Below are positions 10,498 through 21,492 of a DNA stretch of 64,000 bases, one piece after another. Positions within the stretch are counted from its first letter, which is position 1, and every line of letters starts with the position of its first letter. The position numbers and the translations under genes are program-made. Source of the stretch: Rhynchopus euleeides. Lineage: Eukaryota > Euglenozoa > Diplonemea > Diplonemida > Diplonemidae. The DNA is taken from NCBI GenBank assembly GCA_963210315.1, contig OY723278.1:558001-622000 (forward strand), given 5' to 3'. Under the pieces are notes generated by a model. That model ran no database searches. It had not been told where the DNA came from and worked only from the letters and a program-made list of their open reading frames with translations.

Positions 10498-10659
10498 ATT
10501 CCCCAATCTGCAAAGTGGGTGTCTGACCGGGCGGGAGTCCACCGTGTGGGTGAACGGGGTGGTGGGGGGCAAATCAACTGTGTGTGTACTGTGACCGAGT
10601 CTGACCGAGTTTCGGCCCCAACCTCAAAATCCAAGCTAAGCCCCTGAAACGGTTTGGCT

Positions 10660-10782
10660 GCAAAAAAAAAAGACAAGGCGTTGTTTGTGCGCCAAACCCG
10701 ACGAAGGTTGGGTGTGAATGAGCCGCACAGTCATAGCCACAAGGCAAGGTGGGTTGTGTTTGTCGCCCAAAGCGCTGCCAAC
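10660..10782. repeat. Dispersed repeat with TTTGTGCGCCAAACCCG motif
   Basis: This is the inverted partner of 1160-1295. It opens with an A-run, then GACAAGGCGTTGTTTGTGCG, and continues to AGCGCTGCCAACTA, where the TA-flanked MITE is inserted. The leading motif recurs, diverged, at about 16250, 20620, 29280, 29645, 30195, 37900 and 38030. Confidence 0.6.
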
Positions 10783-10784
10783 TA

Positions 10785-11129
10785 CCGTATACGTAAATAT
10801 TTTGGAACGTAAATATTATGGAACGTAAATATTATGGAACGTAAATATTTTGGAACGCTGGTGGGTTGGCGTTCCAGATTTTTTTCGTTCCATAATATTT
10901 ACAGGGCTTTCTGCGACTCGGGGACTTGGACCAGGTGATCGGACGGCATACAGAGTCCCTGACGGGACCTACTCGTGCACTTTTCGCGCGATTCCTGACG
11001 CAAGCCGTCCTCACCACCGAGTCCCCAACTGGCCCTGTAAATATTATGGAACGTAAATATTATGGAACGGACCGGCCAAAAATGGGCCCGTTCCATAATA
11101 TTTACGTTCCATAATATTTACGTATACGG
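10785..11129. mobile_element. TA-flanked MITE built of GTAAATATTATGGAAC repeats (copy 1, 345 bp)
   Basis: The ends are CCGTATACGTAAATATT and its exact complement, with TA on both sides (10783-10784 and 11130-11131). Each arm holds several copies of a 16-bp unit, GTAAATATTATGGAAC. The central part is GC-rich and non-coding. A second copy lies at 62039-62367 with few substitutions but fewer units in the right arm. TA duplications suggest mobilisation by a Tc1/mariner-type transposase. Confidence 0.85.
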
Positions 11130-11131
11130 TA

Positions 11132-12082
11132 TATTGTTTTTCACCGTGACAAAGCTTCTTTGTTGTGTGTGACAAAAAAAAACAAGCAGTGTGGTGTGTC
11201 AAAGCGGCGTGCGCTTACCGATGGGCTTTGCAGGGTAGGTTACTGGCTTGCCCCTACCAGGTGCCACCGACGCTTTCCAAAAAGATTCGTGCGTGTGTGC
11301 GGGAGGGGCGGGGGGGAGAGGTACCCTCGGAGGGGAGGGGGAGTGGATGAGGGGCCTTGTGTTTCGAAACACAATTTTTGCCCCCCCCCCCCCTTCCCCC
11401 CTCCTCCCCCCGGCCAAACAAAGGTTGCGCGGTTTGTTCCCATGCAGCAGAGCTGAGGTCGGCCCCGGGGTGTGGGGGGGGGGCATTGCGCACGATTATT
11501 CTGAGAACACTGCAAAACGCACACAACGCCCACGAGGCAGGTCGGGTGACTTACGGGTGAGTTTAATGGTTTTTTGAGCGGGGGTGATGGGGGGTCGCTA
11601 GAATCTGCTACAACATGTCCACAGCATGCTTGAGGCTGCTCCTGGATGAGGGGTCGGGGGAGGAGGGGTGGGTGGCAACAGTTTTGCACGCTTCACGTTG
11701 AATGCAAATCGTACTCTTTTCGCTGGAGGCTGTCCCAGCAACTGTTAGAAAATACCGAACTCCCTTCAAACGCACAGTTGGACGCCAAGGTCATGTGGAG
11801 GCAATAACCCGCAAGATTCAGTGGCACGATTTCCTTCAGGACAACTGGGTAAAACAACAGAATGGGTCTCCACACACCCTCGCCTCCCGGCAGCACCAGA
11901 CCCCCAGCCCACCCCACCCCGCGCCCCCTCTCGGCTTTGCGGGGCTGAGGCCTTCCTCTGCTGCAGACGATGTGTCAGGGTCACACGCAAAGCTTGCTGT
12001 AGTGTAGGGTAGGACACGCCGAGCGCCTGTCACATGGTGTGTGACTACACTGAGGCAAGGCTCGGGTCACACAATCAACACG
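11132..12082. other. Intergenic, with long C and G runs
   Basis: No gene is supported. Plus-strand C-runs at about 11382-11410 and a G-run near 11475 stand out. The part nearest 12083 is probably the 3' untranslated region of the WD40 gene. Confidence 0.4.
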
Positions 12083-15030
12083 CTATCTCCGTGAGACACG
12101 CGACTTCTCTGCCAGCTTGTACAGCTGGATGAGGTTTTTCCCGTTCAGCACAATCTCGTCATCAGTTTCCAGCTGTGTGTGGTGCGGGGGATGTGACAGA
12201 AAGAAGCCCTGCTGCAGACTGCATACCATGTTGAGATCGGAAACCTTCAGCAGGTCGAAAGCTACCACCATCATCTTCACCCCTGTGTACAGGTTGCGCA
12301 GCTCGTGCGGCTGCAGGCGCGGCAAGATCTGCTTCATGGGCCACAGATCGGATTTGCCGAGGCGCGACTTGCCGCTGACGCGCACCACGACTGCCTTGAT
12401 CTCCATATGTGCCTCGAGGAACACCTTGTAGGGGGCAGATGCCTTAGCACGCTCCGTCGTCTTCACAATCAAATCGCGATCTGATCGCAGAGGGAGGTGT
12501 TTTGCAAGGTAGTGTAGAGTGGAGCAACCCCCCCCAAAGCACTGCACATGCTACGCCCATACCTTGCTCGAAGTTGAGGGAAAGCTCCTTAAGCTTCGCC
12601 ATGATGTCGTGGAACTGCTCGCTGATCGACTTCTCGATGGCTGTTGGGGTGGGTGGGGGGTGGAGGCACGGAACAGGCCATCTGCCGTGTGTGTGAATAT
12701 TCAACAGGTGCAGGTCGCACGGCATGCAGCACAGGCCCCAGGTTGGCTGCTGGCATACCCTGCTGCTTCCGCAGCTTCTCCTCCACCGCATCGTTCTTCT
12801 GCCGCAGGGCTGCGAGCAGGCGGTCCAGCTCCTGGCGCTTGGCGGCCAGCGTGTCGAGCCGTTCGGACATCTCCCGCTCCTTCTTGTGCAACTCGGGGTA
12901 TTTGTACTTCTCCTGCTCGGCAATCAGGCGGTCCTTCTCCGCCTGCGCCTTCCCGGTATCCCGGGTAAGGTTCGCCTGACGACGGCGCGACGTCCACTCC
13001 CGCCACTTCGTGAAGCAGTGGTTGCGCTGCACCTCGTCGTAGCGCTTCCCCCCTTGGCGGTGAGTGCACAGCAGGATCGAGAGGTTGCTGCCGTAGATGC
13101 GCTGCATCTTCTTATCCACCGCCGCATAGTAGAGCTTGTCGTAGTACCGCTTCTGCAGGCTGCGCAGGTGGTTCGACATCAGCAAGATGGACTGCACTGC
13201 CCCCCGTGACGCGTAGTAACGCTCCTGCTGCATCGCGAGCCAGCGGTAGTAGAACTTCATGATGAAATCTTTGTTCGTCACAGCGGCGAGTCGTGCCGCA
13301 GCCTGCTGCGACTTGACTTGCATGCGGCGCGTCTGCTTCAGCTCGTACAGCTTTTTGTAGTAGAGATACATCAGACCCTGGCTCGTGTTGCGCTGCAGCA
13401 GATCAGCAATGTCCTGCTTCCGCTTGTTCCGAGCGTGGATGTTGGCGAAGCGTGCCCAGCGCATCCACGTCAGGCGGCGCTGCCCTTCATCTGTGGTGCG
13501 CAGCAGATGCTCTGCCGCATGCGTGTTGTGCCGCTGCCGCCTGCACAGCTCTGCCCACCGCTTCAGCGTGTAGAAGTACCGCGCCATCAGAGGCTTCTGG
13601 TTGTGCAGCATCAGTGTTCTCCGGACGCGACGGGCATGGCGTGCGTTCTTCCGATAGCGCATAAACCCATACAGTTTTCTGTAGTAGCGGAACAGCAGGT
13701 TGTTCTGGTCGAGGTTATGCGCCCTGTAGAACTGCAGCCCACAGGCAAGGCGGTGGCGGTCCATGTTCTCCACGTCTGAGATGAGGTCGCGCCACTTCTG
13801 CAGCTCGGTGTTGTCCTGCTCGATGATGAGGCGCATCTCTGCCGCCGTCCTGTCCATCGCATCGCACGCCACGTTGCGCGCGGTGAACCACGGGACCATC
13901 TTGCCGTTGCTGCCGAACGACAGCAGGCGCATGCCCCGCCAGCAGGAGAAACTCGACAGCGAGAGCAGCCCGGGCGCCGACTCCACAGTCATCAGCAGAA
14001 GCTCCGCCCCATCCCAGCGCCACCGCCGGAGGTTGCCTTCGTCGCACGTCACGACGATGAAGCTCGGATCGTGCATCGCCGCACCGCCACCGAGAATCCC
14101 GTTAGTCCAGTACATGCTGCTCAGCGTGTCCGCAGAGTCCCCCTCCCGCGCGATGAAGCGCAGCGCGCCCTCATGGTGCTGGTCCTCCTCGTGGAAGATC
14201 AGGGCACCCCCTTCGCCCCGCCCCTCCCACACCTTCATGCCGCCGTCGGTGCCTCCCGACATCACGACGTTGGCATCGTAGTACAGGGAGGACACGGAGG
14301 CACCGGGGTGGGCGGGCCAGCTGCCAAGCGGGGCGAGCTCCCCTGTGCACAGCGTGATGGTGCCGTTCGCAGCCCCGATGTAGACGTGCCTCCCGTCGGG
14401 GGAGCATGTGACGCTGGTCGCGGTGTTGCCGCTCTGCGAGAGGTCGAAGCTGCGCAGCAGGCAGAAGGTCTCTGCCTCGTTGCCCCACTTGTTCAGTTTC
14501 TCGGGGGACAGCGAGAACATGACCGTCGAGGGGGTGTGGTGCGATGCAGAGGTTGGCGAGAACGCAATCACGTTCAGCGCATGCTGCCCCTTCGTGGTGG
14601 TCAGCAGTGCGGCGAGGAGGTGTTCGTACACCTCGATGTTGCCATCGGAGGTGCCGACCCAGATGTGGTTGCCGTGTGCGTGCATGACGCTGATCTCAGA
14701 CAGGTCACCCGACGGCCGTTCGATGCGGTGGCGGCTCATGCCTGACTCAGCACTGCGCACAGCGAGGCTCCCATCCTCCTCAGCAGTCCACACGCTGGCA
14801 CCACCCTGCACCACCACAACGTGCCTCACGCCGTATCCGTCGAAGTTCCCCGACCTCTCGTTCCGCGGCTCGGGGAGCTGCTTCACCGCCTCGCCGCGGT
14901 TGTTCCCAGCGCCATACTTCCAGGCATACGTTCCAACCTGATACCTCGTGGCGTACCCACCACCCACCCGCGGCACAGAAGACGACAGGGACTTCACGGA
15001 TGACTCCGGGCTGTACGGCGAAAGGTCCAT
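12083..15030 (-). CDS. WD40 protein with Tyr-rich helical repeats and coiled coil (3 exons, 915 aa)
   Basis: Exons are 15030-12759, 12640-12563 and 12480-12083. Both introns start GTATG and end CAG (118 and 82 bp), and all phases agree. Residues about 50-385 carry WD40-like strands (SVTCSPDGRHVYIGAANGTI; VVMSGGTDGGMKVWEG). Residues about 400-690 hold spaced helical units with aromatic pairs and basic residues: FRYYRKLYGFMRYRK, YFYTLKRWAELCRR, LMYLYYKKLYELKQ, MKFYYRWLAMQQERY, LQKRYYDKLYYAA. Residues about 690-785 form a Lys/Glu/Gln coiled coil. The C-terminal 130 residues look globular (LPRLQPHELRNLYTGVKMMV). The Y-Y-x-K-L repeat recalls proteins I associate with kinetoplastid cytoskeletons and, loosely, Sfi1 repeats. 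A structural role in the flagellum or cytoskeleton is inferred. Start at the first ATG of the frame. Confidence 0.85.
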
Positions 15031-16360
15031 TATGACGAAGGTGGGTGGGGGAAGTGGGTGTACGGGGTGCGTACACCCCCTCGGGGTGGTGGTGCCCGCT
15101 TGTCGGGCAAAGGCCCCCAGGGGGGTCGCCTCACCTCCCTGTGTTGGTGGCGTAGGTGCGGGTGGTGTCAGGACTGTGCGCGGACCGGGAGGAAAGGGAG
15201 GGGGGGTGGAGGAGAGGGGGGGGGGGATGGGGAGCTAACGGGATCTGATCGATACGCTGGACGATACGATGCACGTGGGAGGGACGTCACCAACAACAAA
15301 GAAAAATACAAAAAATCGGATGGTAGAAAGACAACGCGAACGATGGGGGCAAAGCGCAACCACCTCAGCAGAGAGGCAAAAGAATGGTCGGGCAAGCCCC
15401 CCTCCGCCCGAAGGCGAAGCCGGACGCGGGGCCGTAGAGTCAGGAAGGGAGCCTCGACAATGGTGCACCAGGTCGGCACGAAGCCTGGGCATGCCACGCA
15501 GTGACACACCCAGCCTTGCATGTGCACTACTTCCCGGAGGTGCTTCGAGTGCCATCCCTCCCCAGCCCAACGGCATGCACGCACCGTGGCACACGGCACG
15601 TTTCAGAGCCCATTAGAAGGGCGGTCTGTACCCTGATTCCCACCTTCTTCGACAGGGACAAGGCGCAGGGGAGGGGGGGGGGGGGGCGGGGGGATATCGT
15701 TGTCGAGAGTGAAGCTAAAGCAATTCTCCCGACACCCGGCCGCACAGGGCGGGGATGGTGTGACGCGGTGCCACAGCAAAACAGAAAACCCTGGTGTGCA
15801 GGATGGGACACACATTCGCATCCCGTTTTCTAGTCAGCTGAGAGCCCGCTGGGGACAGAACAGCCCTGGGCGGGCGAAAGCCCCCCCCCCCCCCTGCGTG
15901 AAGGGGGGGGGGGGAGCGCAGCGCATACGGTTCTGCGGTAGGAAATACTTGATGGGTTGTGCCAGTGCGGCAGGATGCACAGGCGCTGTGGGGCGGCCGC
16001 ACCCCCTCCGGCGACATTCAGGCCCGCGTGTGCAACACTGCATGCACGCAAAGGTGCACCAGCGCAGCACACTCGGGACATATCTCGTCTAGGCCAGGAG
16101 GGGAACAGCGGCTGCCCGCATAGGAAACACAAACGAATCGGGAAGGGTTAAAGCGGTGAAATGAGGCACAGCCCTCGTGGTCCCCGCACGTTTCCCGCAT
16201 GTCCGCGGGAAAGGTGTGTGGGGGGTCGCGGGCTGAAGGGGGGGACAAAAGATAAGGCTGTTGTCTGTGCGGCCAAATCCGCAAAAAAGAAACGAAGAAC
16301 AGCAGCACGACACAAAATCATCAAATGTGAATGTCACCGCTAGAGGTGGGGTGACGGGCT
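15031..16360. other. Intergenic, polypyrimidine tracts on the coding strand
   Basis: No gene was found. G-runs on the plus strand (15180-15235, 15670-15690, 15905-15915) are C/T tracts on the minus strand. They lie upstream of the WD40 start and could serve splicing. A diverged copy of the TTTGTGCGCCAAACCCG motif lies at about 16250-16282. Confidence 0.4.
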
Positions 16361-18043
16361 TCACCAAAGCGACGAGACACACGTCAGCTTCTTGCAGCAC
16401 CTCGACGCCTCCTTGCAGATCCCAAAGTACCACATCAGCGGGGAGCACTGGGACGCGTCGGTCGGAATGAAGCCAGACGGGCACGACGGCATCGCCATGC
16501 AGCAGATCGGGGTCGGGGCCGGGATGTTCTTGCGGCACGTGAGCGTCGTGCAGCACCTGCTGGCCTCAACACACGCCCCAGACGCAACCTCGTCCGCAGT
16601 GCAGGTCGAGTCCTGGGTGGTGTCAGCGGGGCAAGTAGGCATGGCCAGGCAGCAGATCGGGGACTGAATGCGGCACTTGATCGTCTTGCAGCACATCGAG
16701 GACTCAACGCACTTCCCAGATGCGATCTCCTCGTCAGTGCAGGTGGAGTCCTGCTTAGCACCGGCAGGGCACGACGGCATCGCCTGGCAGCAGATCGGGG
16801 TCGGGATCACGGGAGCCGGAACGTTCTTGCGGCACGTGAGGGTCTTGCAGCACATGCTCGCCTTAACACACGCCCCAGACGCAACCTCGTCCGCAGTGCA
16901 GGTCGAGTCCTGGGTGGTGTCGACAGGGCACGCCGGCATGGCCATGCAGCAGATGGGGGACTCCTTGCGGCACTTGATCGTCTTGCAGCACATCGAGGAC
17001 TCGACGCACTTCCCAGATGCGATCTCCTCGTCAGTGCAGGTGGAGTCCTGCTTGCTCAGGGCAGGGCACGACGGCATCGCCTGGCAGCAGATCGGGGTCG
17101 GGATCACGGGAGCAGGAACGTTCTTGCGGCACGTGAGGGTCTTGCAGCACATGCTCGCCTCGACGCATGCGCCAGACGCAACCTCATCCGCAGTGCAGGT
17201 CACGTCCTGGGTGGTGTCAGCGGGGCACGACGGCATGGCCATGCAGCAGATCGGGGACTCCTTGCGGCACTTGATTGTCTTGCAGCAAAGCGAAGACGCG
17301 ACGCACTTCCCAGATGCGATCTCCTCGTCAGTGCAGGTGGAGTCCTGCTTGCTCAGGGCAGGGCAGGAGGGCATCGCCTGGCAGCAGATCGGGGTCGGGA
17401 TCACGGGAGCCGGGACGTTCTTGCGGCACGTGAGGGTCTTGCAGCACATGCTCTCCTTAACACACGCCCCAGACGCAACCTCATCCGCAGTGCAGGTCGA
17501 GTCCTGGGTGGTGTCGACAGGGCACGCCGGCATGGCCATGCAGCAGATCGGGGACTCCTTGCGGCACTTGATCGTCTTGCAGCACATCGAGGACTCAACG
17601 CACTTCCCAGATGCGATCTCCTCGTCAGTGCAGGTGGAGTCCTGCTTGCTCAGGGCAGGGCAGGAGGGCATCGCCTGGCAGCAGATCGGGGTCGGGATCA
17701 CAGGAGCCGGGACGTTCTTGCGGCACGTGAGGGTCTTGCAGCACATGCTCGCCTCGACGCATGCGCCAGACGCAACCTCATCCGCAGTGCAGGTCGAGTC
17801 CTGGGTGGTGTCGGCAGGGCAAGTAGGCATGGCCATGCAGCAGATCGGGGACTCCTTGCGGCACTTGATCGTCTTGCAGCACAGCGAGGACTCGACGCAC
17901 TTCCCAGATGCGATCTCCTCGTCAGTGCAGGTCGAGTCCTGCTTGCTCAGGGCAGGGCACGACGGCACCGCCTGGCAGCAGATGTCCTGTGCCTGCGCAC
18001 CTGCGACCAGCAGGGCTGCGATCACAACAGTGTGCATCTTCAT
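16361..18043 (-). CDS. Secreted protein of eleven 8-Cys modules (560 aa)
   Basis: The start MKMHTVVIAALLVAGAQAQD is a clear signal peptide with likely cleavage after AQA. The rest is eleven modules of 46-53 residues. Type A (ICCQAMPSCPALSKQDSTC...GKCVESSxCCKTIKC) alternates with type B (ICCMAMPxCPADTTQDSTC...GACVEASMCCKTLTC) five times, then one diverged module closes the protein. Each module has eight Cys in the order CC-C-C-C-CC-C, so about 44 disulfides could form. A/B pairs repeat every 99 residues (297 bp) and are nearly identical in DNA, implying recent duplication or gene conversion. Type B ends in a Pro linker (NVPAPVIPTP). No family was recognised with confidence. It is likely an extracellular or cell-surface structural protein. 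An AG after a short pyrimidine run lies about 40 bases upstream (near 18085). Confidence 0.9.
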   Translation of the reverse strand: MKMHTVVIAALLVAGAQAQDICCQAVPSCPALSKQDSTCTDEEIASGKCVESSLCCKTIKCRKESPICCMAMPTCPADTTQDSTCTADEVASGACVEASMCCKTLTCRKNVPAPVIPTPICCQAMPSCPALSKQDSTCTDEEIASGKCVESSMCCKTIKCRKESPICCMAMPACPVDTTQDSTCTADEVASGACVKESMCCKTLTCRKNVPAPVIPTPICCQAMPSCPALSKQDSTCTDEEIASGKCVASSLCCKTIKCRKESPICCMAMPSCPADTTQDVTCTADEVASGACVEASMCCKTLTCRKNVPAPVIPTPICCQAMPSCPALSKQDSTCTDEEIASGKCVESSMCCKTIKCRKESPICCMAMPACPVDTTQDSTCTADEVASGACVKASMCCKTLTCRKNVPAPVIPTPICCQAMPSCPAGAKQDSTCTDEEIASGKCVESSMCCKTIKCRIQSPICCLAMPTCPADTTQDSTCTADEVASGACVEASRCCTTLTCRKNIPAPTPICCMAMPSCPSGFIPTDASQCSPLMWYFGICKEASRCCKKLTCVSSLW

Positions 18044-18393
18044 GATTTTCGATGGAATGTACACGCGCTGTTTTACTAGGGACCTGCAAGGTGGCGGTGT
18101 GGTGGGTTCAGGTGGTGCATGAGGCTGGCTGCACTCCTCCTTCCAAAGCTTGCGGGTGCCGGAATGGTGAAATCCATCTTCAGTGCTCCATGTCGGAGTG
18201 CGGGTGGGAGGGTCGGCCGTTCGTGTGTGTTCGTCCACTGACACAGCCTCGCTGACGCGCTACCATGCGCTGTCTGTGAAGGCTCCCCCTGCCCCTCGTC
18301 CACAGGTAGACCTCTCGTGCCTCTTCTTGGCCCAGCTCCGCCCAGGAACACCTGCTGAGAATACTATTTGCAGGCCTTCTGCGGGCCCCCTGC

Positions 18394-19584
18394 CTACCAC
18401 CCCTTCTCGTCAAGCTTCTGCTTTACCCTGCTGCCTATGAACTCTATGTGTGGGACGGATCGATTGATCATCGAAGCCCCGACATCCTTGGCAGCTCGCT
18501 CTAGCTTTGTAAGAGACAAGTTGCGCCAGAGCCCAAGCATAGCAACCCTGCAGTAGTCAAGCCAGCACAGGTCCCAGGTGCACTGCACCTTGTCGAGGTA
18601 CTCCTGACGCGCAGACTCCGGAAGCGCTGCCAGCAGGGCCTCCTCATAGAACGCGAAGAACTCATCAAACCGGGGCAACAGGTCCACCTCCAGCCCGGCA
18701 GTCAGCAGGTTTGCCACATCAGAGAACGGATTCCCCAGGCCGGTCCACTGCGCATCGATGAAGCGGACCTGCTGGTCCAGGCTGGCCTCGGCCCCCTCCT
18801 GCAGGTCGCGGAAGAACAGGTTGGGCCCCTTGCAATCTCCGTGCACTCGGGTGAAGCTGCTCTGCTCCACAGCCTTGTCGATCTCCGCCGCACGCGCCGC
18901 CAGCCGTGAAGCAATCGTCGGGTCCAGCTGGGGGAAATCGCCGCGCACCGTCTCCCAATGGAGGGACGCGGTCTCGACAGACCTCTCCGCCGCACTCCTC
19001 TTGTACAGGGGCCAGAAGCAGCCACGCTCCGAGGAGAGCACGTTGGGGCAGCCCCAGTAGGCCGCATGGAAGATGGCCAGCGCGCTCAGGGCGTTCTTCA
19101 TGCGGGACTCGGAGACGTTGGGGCTCTGCGTATACCCCGAGTGGTGCATGTCCTCCAGCACCAGGAGAAACTCCGTGTTGGCGGCATCTGCGTGTGAGTA
19201 GTGGTATACCGGCCACAGCGACCGCACCCCCCGAAACACGTCAGGGGTGGCGGTGCCGGAGGCCTCAGCAGCAGCCTCGGCCGCGCAGCGCGCTGCGAGG
19301 TCGGAGTAGAATGCGACCTCCCTGGAGGCGCTGTTGAGGAAGGCTTCGCGCAGTGGGCCCTCCTCTTTGTTGGCGGCATGATCCCGTGTGACACGCTTCA
19401 GCACGACGTGCGATGCGGCCGCAGTGCCGGCACGGGAGACCGCGACAGGGACGATCAGGGCGTTCCTGCCGTCGACCATGCCGTCCGCCTGTGGGGACAT
19501 CTGCTCCCAGCCACAGAGGTCGGCCACACCGGCGGGGTGGCCATGCAGCGTGGCGATGCGCTGCTGCAGATCAGCGCTTGCCAT
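18394..19584 (-). CDS. CHK/EcKinase-like phosphotransferase (396 aa)
   Basis: Single-exon frame starting MASADLQQRIATLHG. The kinase core follows the choline/aminoglycoside phosphotransferase fold. The catalytic loop VHGDCKGPNLFF (around residue 246; His-x-Asp ... Asn) is followed about 30 residues on by FIDAQWTGLGNPFSDVANLL, matching the Mg-binding Asp block of CHK kinase-like (ecdysteroid-kinase-like, formerly DUF1679) proteins. LVLEDMHHSGY resembles the family's LVLEDL hinge. Length is normal for the family. It should phosphorylate a small hydroxylated molecule with ATP; the substrate cannot be told. The frame is intact, with no sign of decay. It lies 350 bp upstream of the Cys-module gene on the same strand. 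Confidence 0.85.
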   Translation of the reverse strand: MASADLQQRIATLHGHPAGVADLCGWEQMSPQADGMVDGRNALIVPVAVSRAGTAAASHVVLKRVTRDHAANKEEGPLREAFLNSASREVAFYSDLAARCAAEAAAEASGTATPDVFRGVRSLWPVYHYSHADAANTEFLLVLEDMHHSGYTQSPNVSESRMKNALSALAIFHAAYWGCPNVLSSERGCFWPLYKRSAAERSVETASLHWETVRGDFPQLDPTIASRLAARAAEIDKAVEQSSFTRVHGDCKGPNLFFRDLQEGAEASLDQQVRFIDAQWTGLGNPFSDVANLLTAGLEVDLLPRFDEFFAFYEEALLAALPESARQEYLDKVQCTWDLCWLDYCRVAMLGLWRNLSLTKLERAAKDVGASMINRSVPHIEFIGSRVKQKLDEKGW

Positions 19585-21492
19585 GGTGTCCCCGCACCGC
19601 CGCCGCTGCGCAGCGCGGCAGCGGTTCAGGAGGCAGTGGGGGGATGCCCAGCCAAGTGCTCTGTGAATAATAATCGAGCCGTGTCCCCCACGCCCTGTGG
19701 TGGTGGTGGTGGCGGGGTTCGCATTGAGGGGCAGGTGGGGGGGGGTGTGGTGTTGTTTTTGCGACCTGCGTTGGCCATTTGATGGGTTTCAACTCTTGGG
19801 AAAGGATTGCGTTGTTCGGCGTGATCGGTGTGTTCTACGCTTGGTGGTTGCGGCACGATTGGCATCGAGAGAAAGGGGGGAACCGGCGGGGCGGGGTGGG
19901 GTGGGGCGGCGCTCTCTGAGAGGTCTACTCTGTTTGAACAACAATTGATCTGCTGGTATGGGGGATGCAAGGACAGTCGGTCCAAATCTGGGAGTGCGGG
20001 GTGGTGACAGTTCAGTTGGCTCAATGCCGACACAGGCACTGTTGCCGAAGGCTCTCTCTGGCCACAGCGACCAAGCCTTTTTCTGAATTCGGAGAGTTGT
20101 ACGGGAAAGGAGACATACTGAAAAAGCAATGCGCCGTCATTGCCGCTGCTAGCACCAGGAAGTGCCGTGGCTCCCGATACATAACACAGGCCAGAGTGAA
20201 GGATGTGCGCGGTGTGGGAGATCGCGTCAACACCTTCGCATCCCATCACCCACACCAGCCGCTGGCCTGCCTCACGTGTCCTTTTTCTTCACATTTTCAT
20301 CGCACTAGAAGGCATGCTTGCGAACGGCACCTCTCAGTTGCCACACCAGCATCGCTACGACACATGCCTCGAGCCTTCGAGCCTCGCCAGGCAGCATTGC
20401 AGGACTGCTGACCACGGCAACCTGATCAGGTCCGACGAACGCAGACAGCCTTCCAACCCGTCATGCGGTCGGACGAACCAGTCTGGCGGTGCATCCCCTT
20501 GGTACAGGGCGGTTTTGAATAGTGAACCTGGTTCGGGTAAAGACCGGCGAGTGGAAAGAGGGAGAAAGAGAGGGACTCAGCCAGAGGGGGTCTTCGCCGT
20601 CGGCGCGAAAGGGCTTGCAAAGTACAGACAACGCGTTGTTAGTGCGTCAAACCCGGCGGGACAGAGAATACGATTACACCCTTCCTAATAATAAAGATGG
20701 GGTAGTTCACCCAACAACGCACCGTTGCGAAGACCCCCTCTCCAGAAACAATGATGATACAGATGAATGGGGGGAGGCACCGAGGAAATCACAGTTTAGC
20801 TGCGAAACCACACCCCCTACTCCAGCACCGACGCCATGCCTCGTCGTGACACGCCGGAGGTGCAGGGGTGATTGGGGGTGTAGAGGAAAGTGCAGTTGAA
20901 ACAATGATGACGTGACACTGGGTGTGCCCTCTGCAGTGATGAGTGCCCACCCTGGGGGGGAGGGACGAGAGGTCACGGCCAGAAACTATGAATGGGGAGA
21001 CGGCAAGAAAGAGCCAGGGATGGGAAGGGTGTCAACAGGTGCCGACAGCTCGGAGCTTTCGAACTTTTCGAAATGTCCGTCACAAAGGGAGGAGAACCCG
21101 GCAAATGCCGTCTTCAGAGACCCGCAAGTGATTATGAACGATTGAACGATTTTTGGCCGTGCTCGTAGCATTCCCCGTTGAGGGGGTCGCTATTTCGTGT
21201 TCTCCTGGCCGCACGGAGGCATTGCCTTACGTCGCCTCTTCCTCTTTTCCTTTGGTGGTGTGTTGGTCTGGCACAGAGGGCGGGACCGTGCTGATATGCA
21301 CAGTGACGACTCTCCCTTTTGTTTTGTGCCCGCCTCCACCGAGATTCGGCTGATGCCTCTCAGACTGGGGGCGGGCGGTCGCCGACGCTGACGCGCCTGG
21401 CGGCCTGTGGAAAGTGACGTGGGGCTGGGATGGGGGGGGGTGGTGCTGGGGGGTCGGGCCGAAGCCCTTGTTCTCTGATGATGTTATTTGGT
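19585..21492. other. Gene-free stretch
   Basis: No gene is supported. G-runs occur at 19735-19750 and near 21430. A variant of the dispersed motif (CGCGTTGTTAGTGCGTCAAA) lies near 20630, and a CTCGTAGCATTCCCC block near 21162 resembles part of the 253-bp repeat at 42013 and 46563. The segment next to 21493 should be the 3' end of the LINE below; no A-tail was evident. Confidence 0.4.

Noticed and set aside
16668-18122. 484-codon plus-strand frame across the Cys-module gene
   Set aside because: Shadow of the repeated modules; only the minus-strand frame has a signal peptide and regular Cys spacing.
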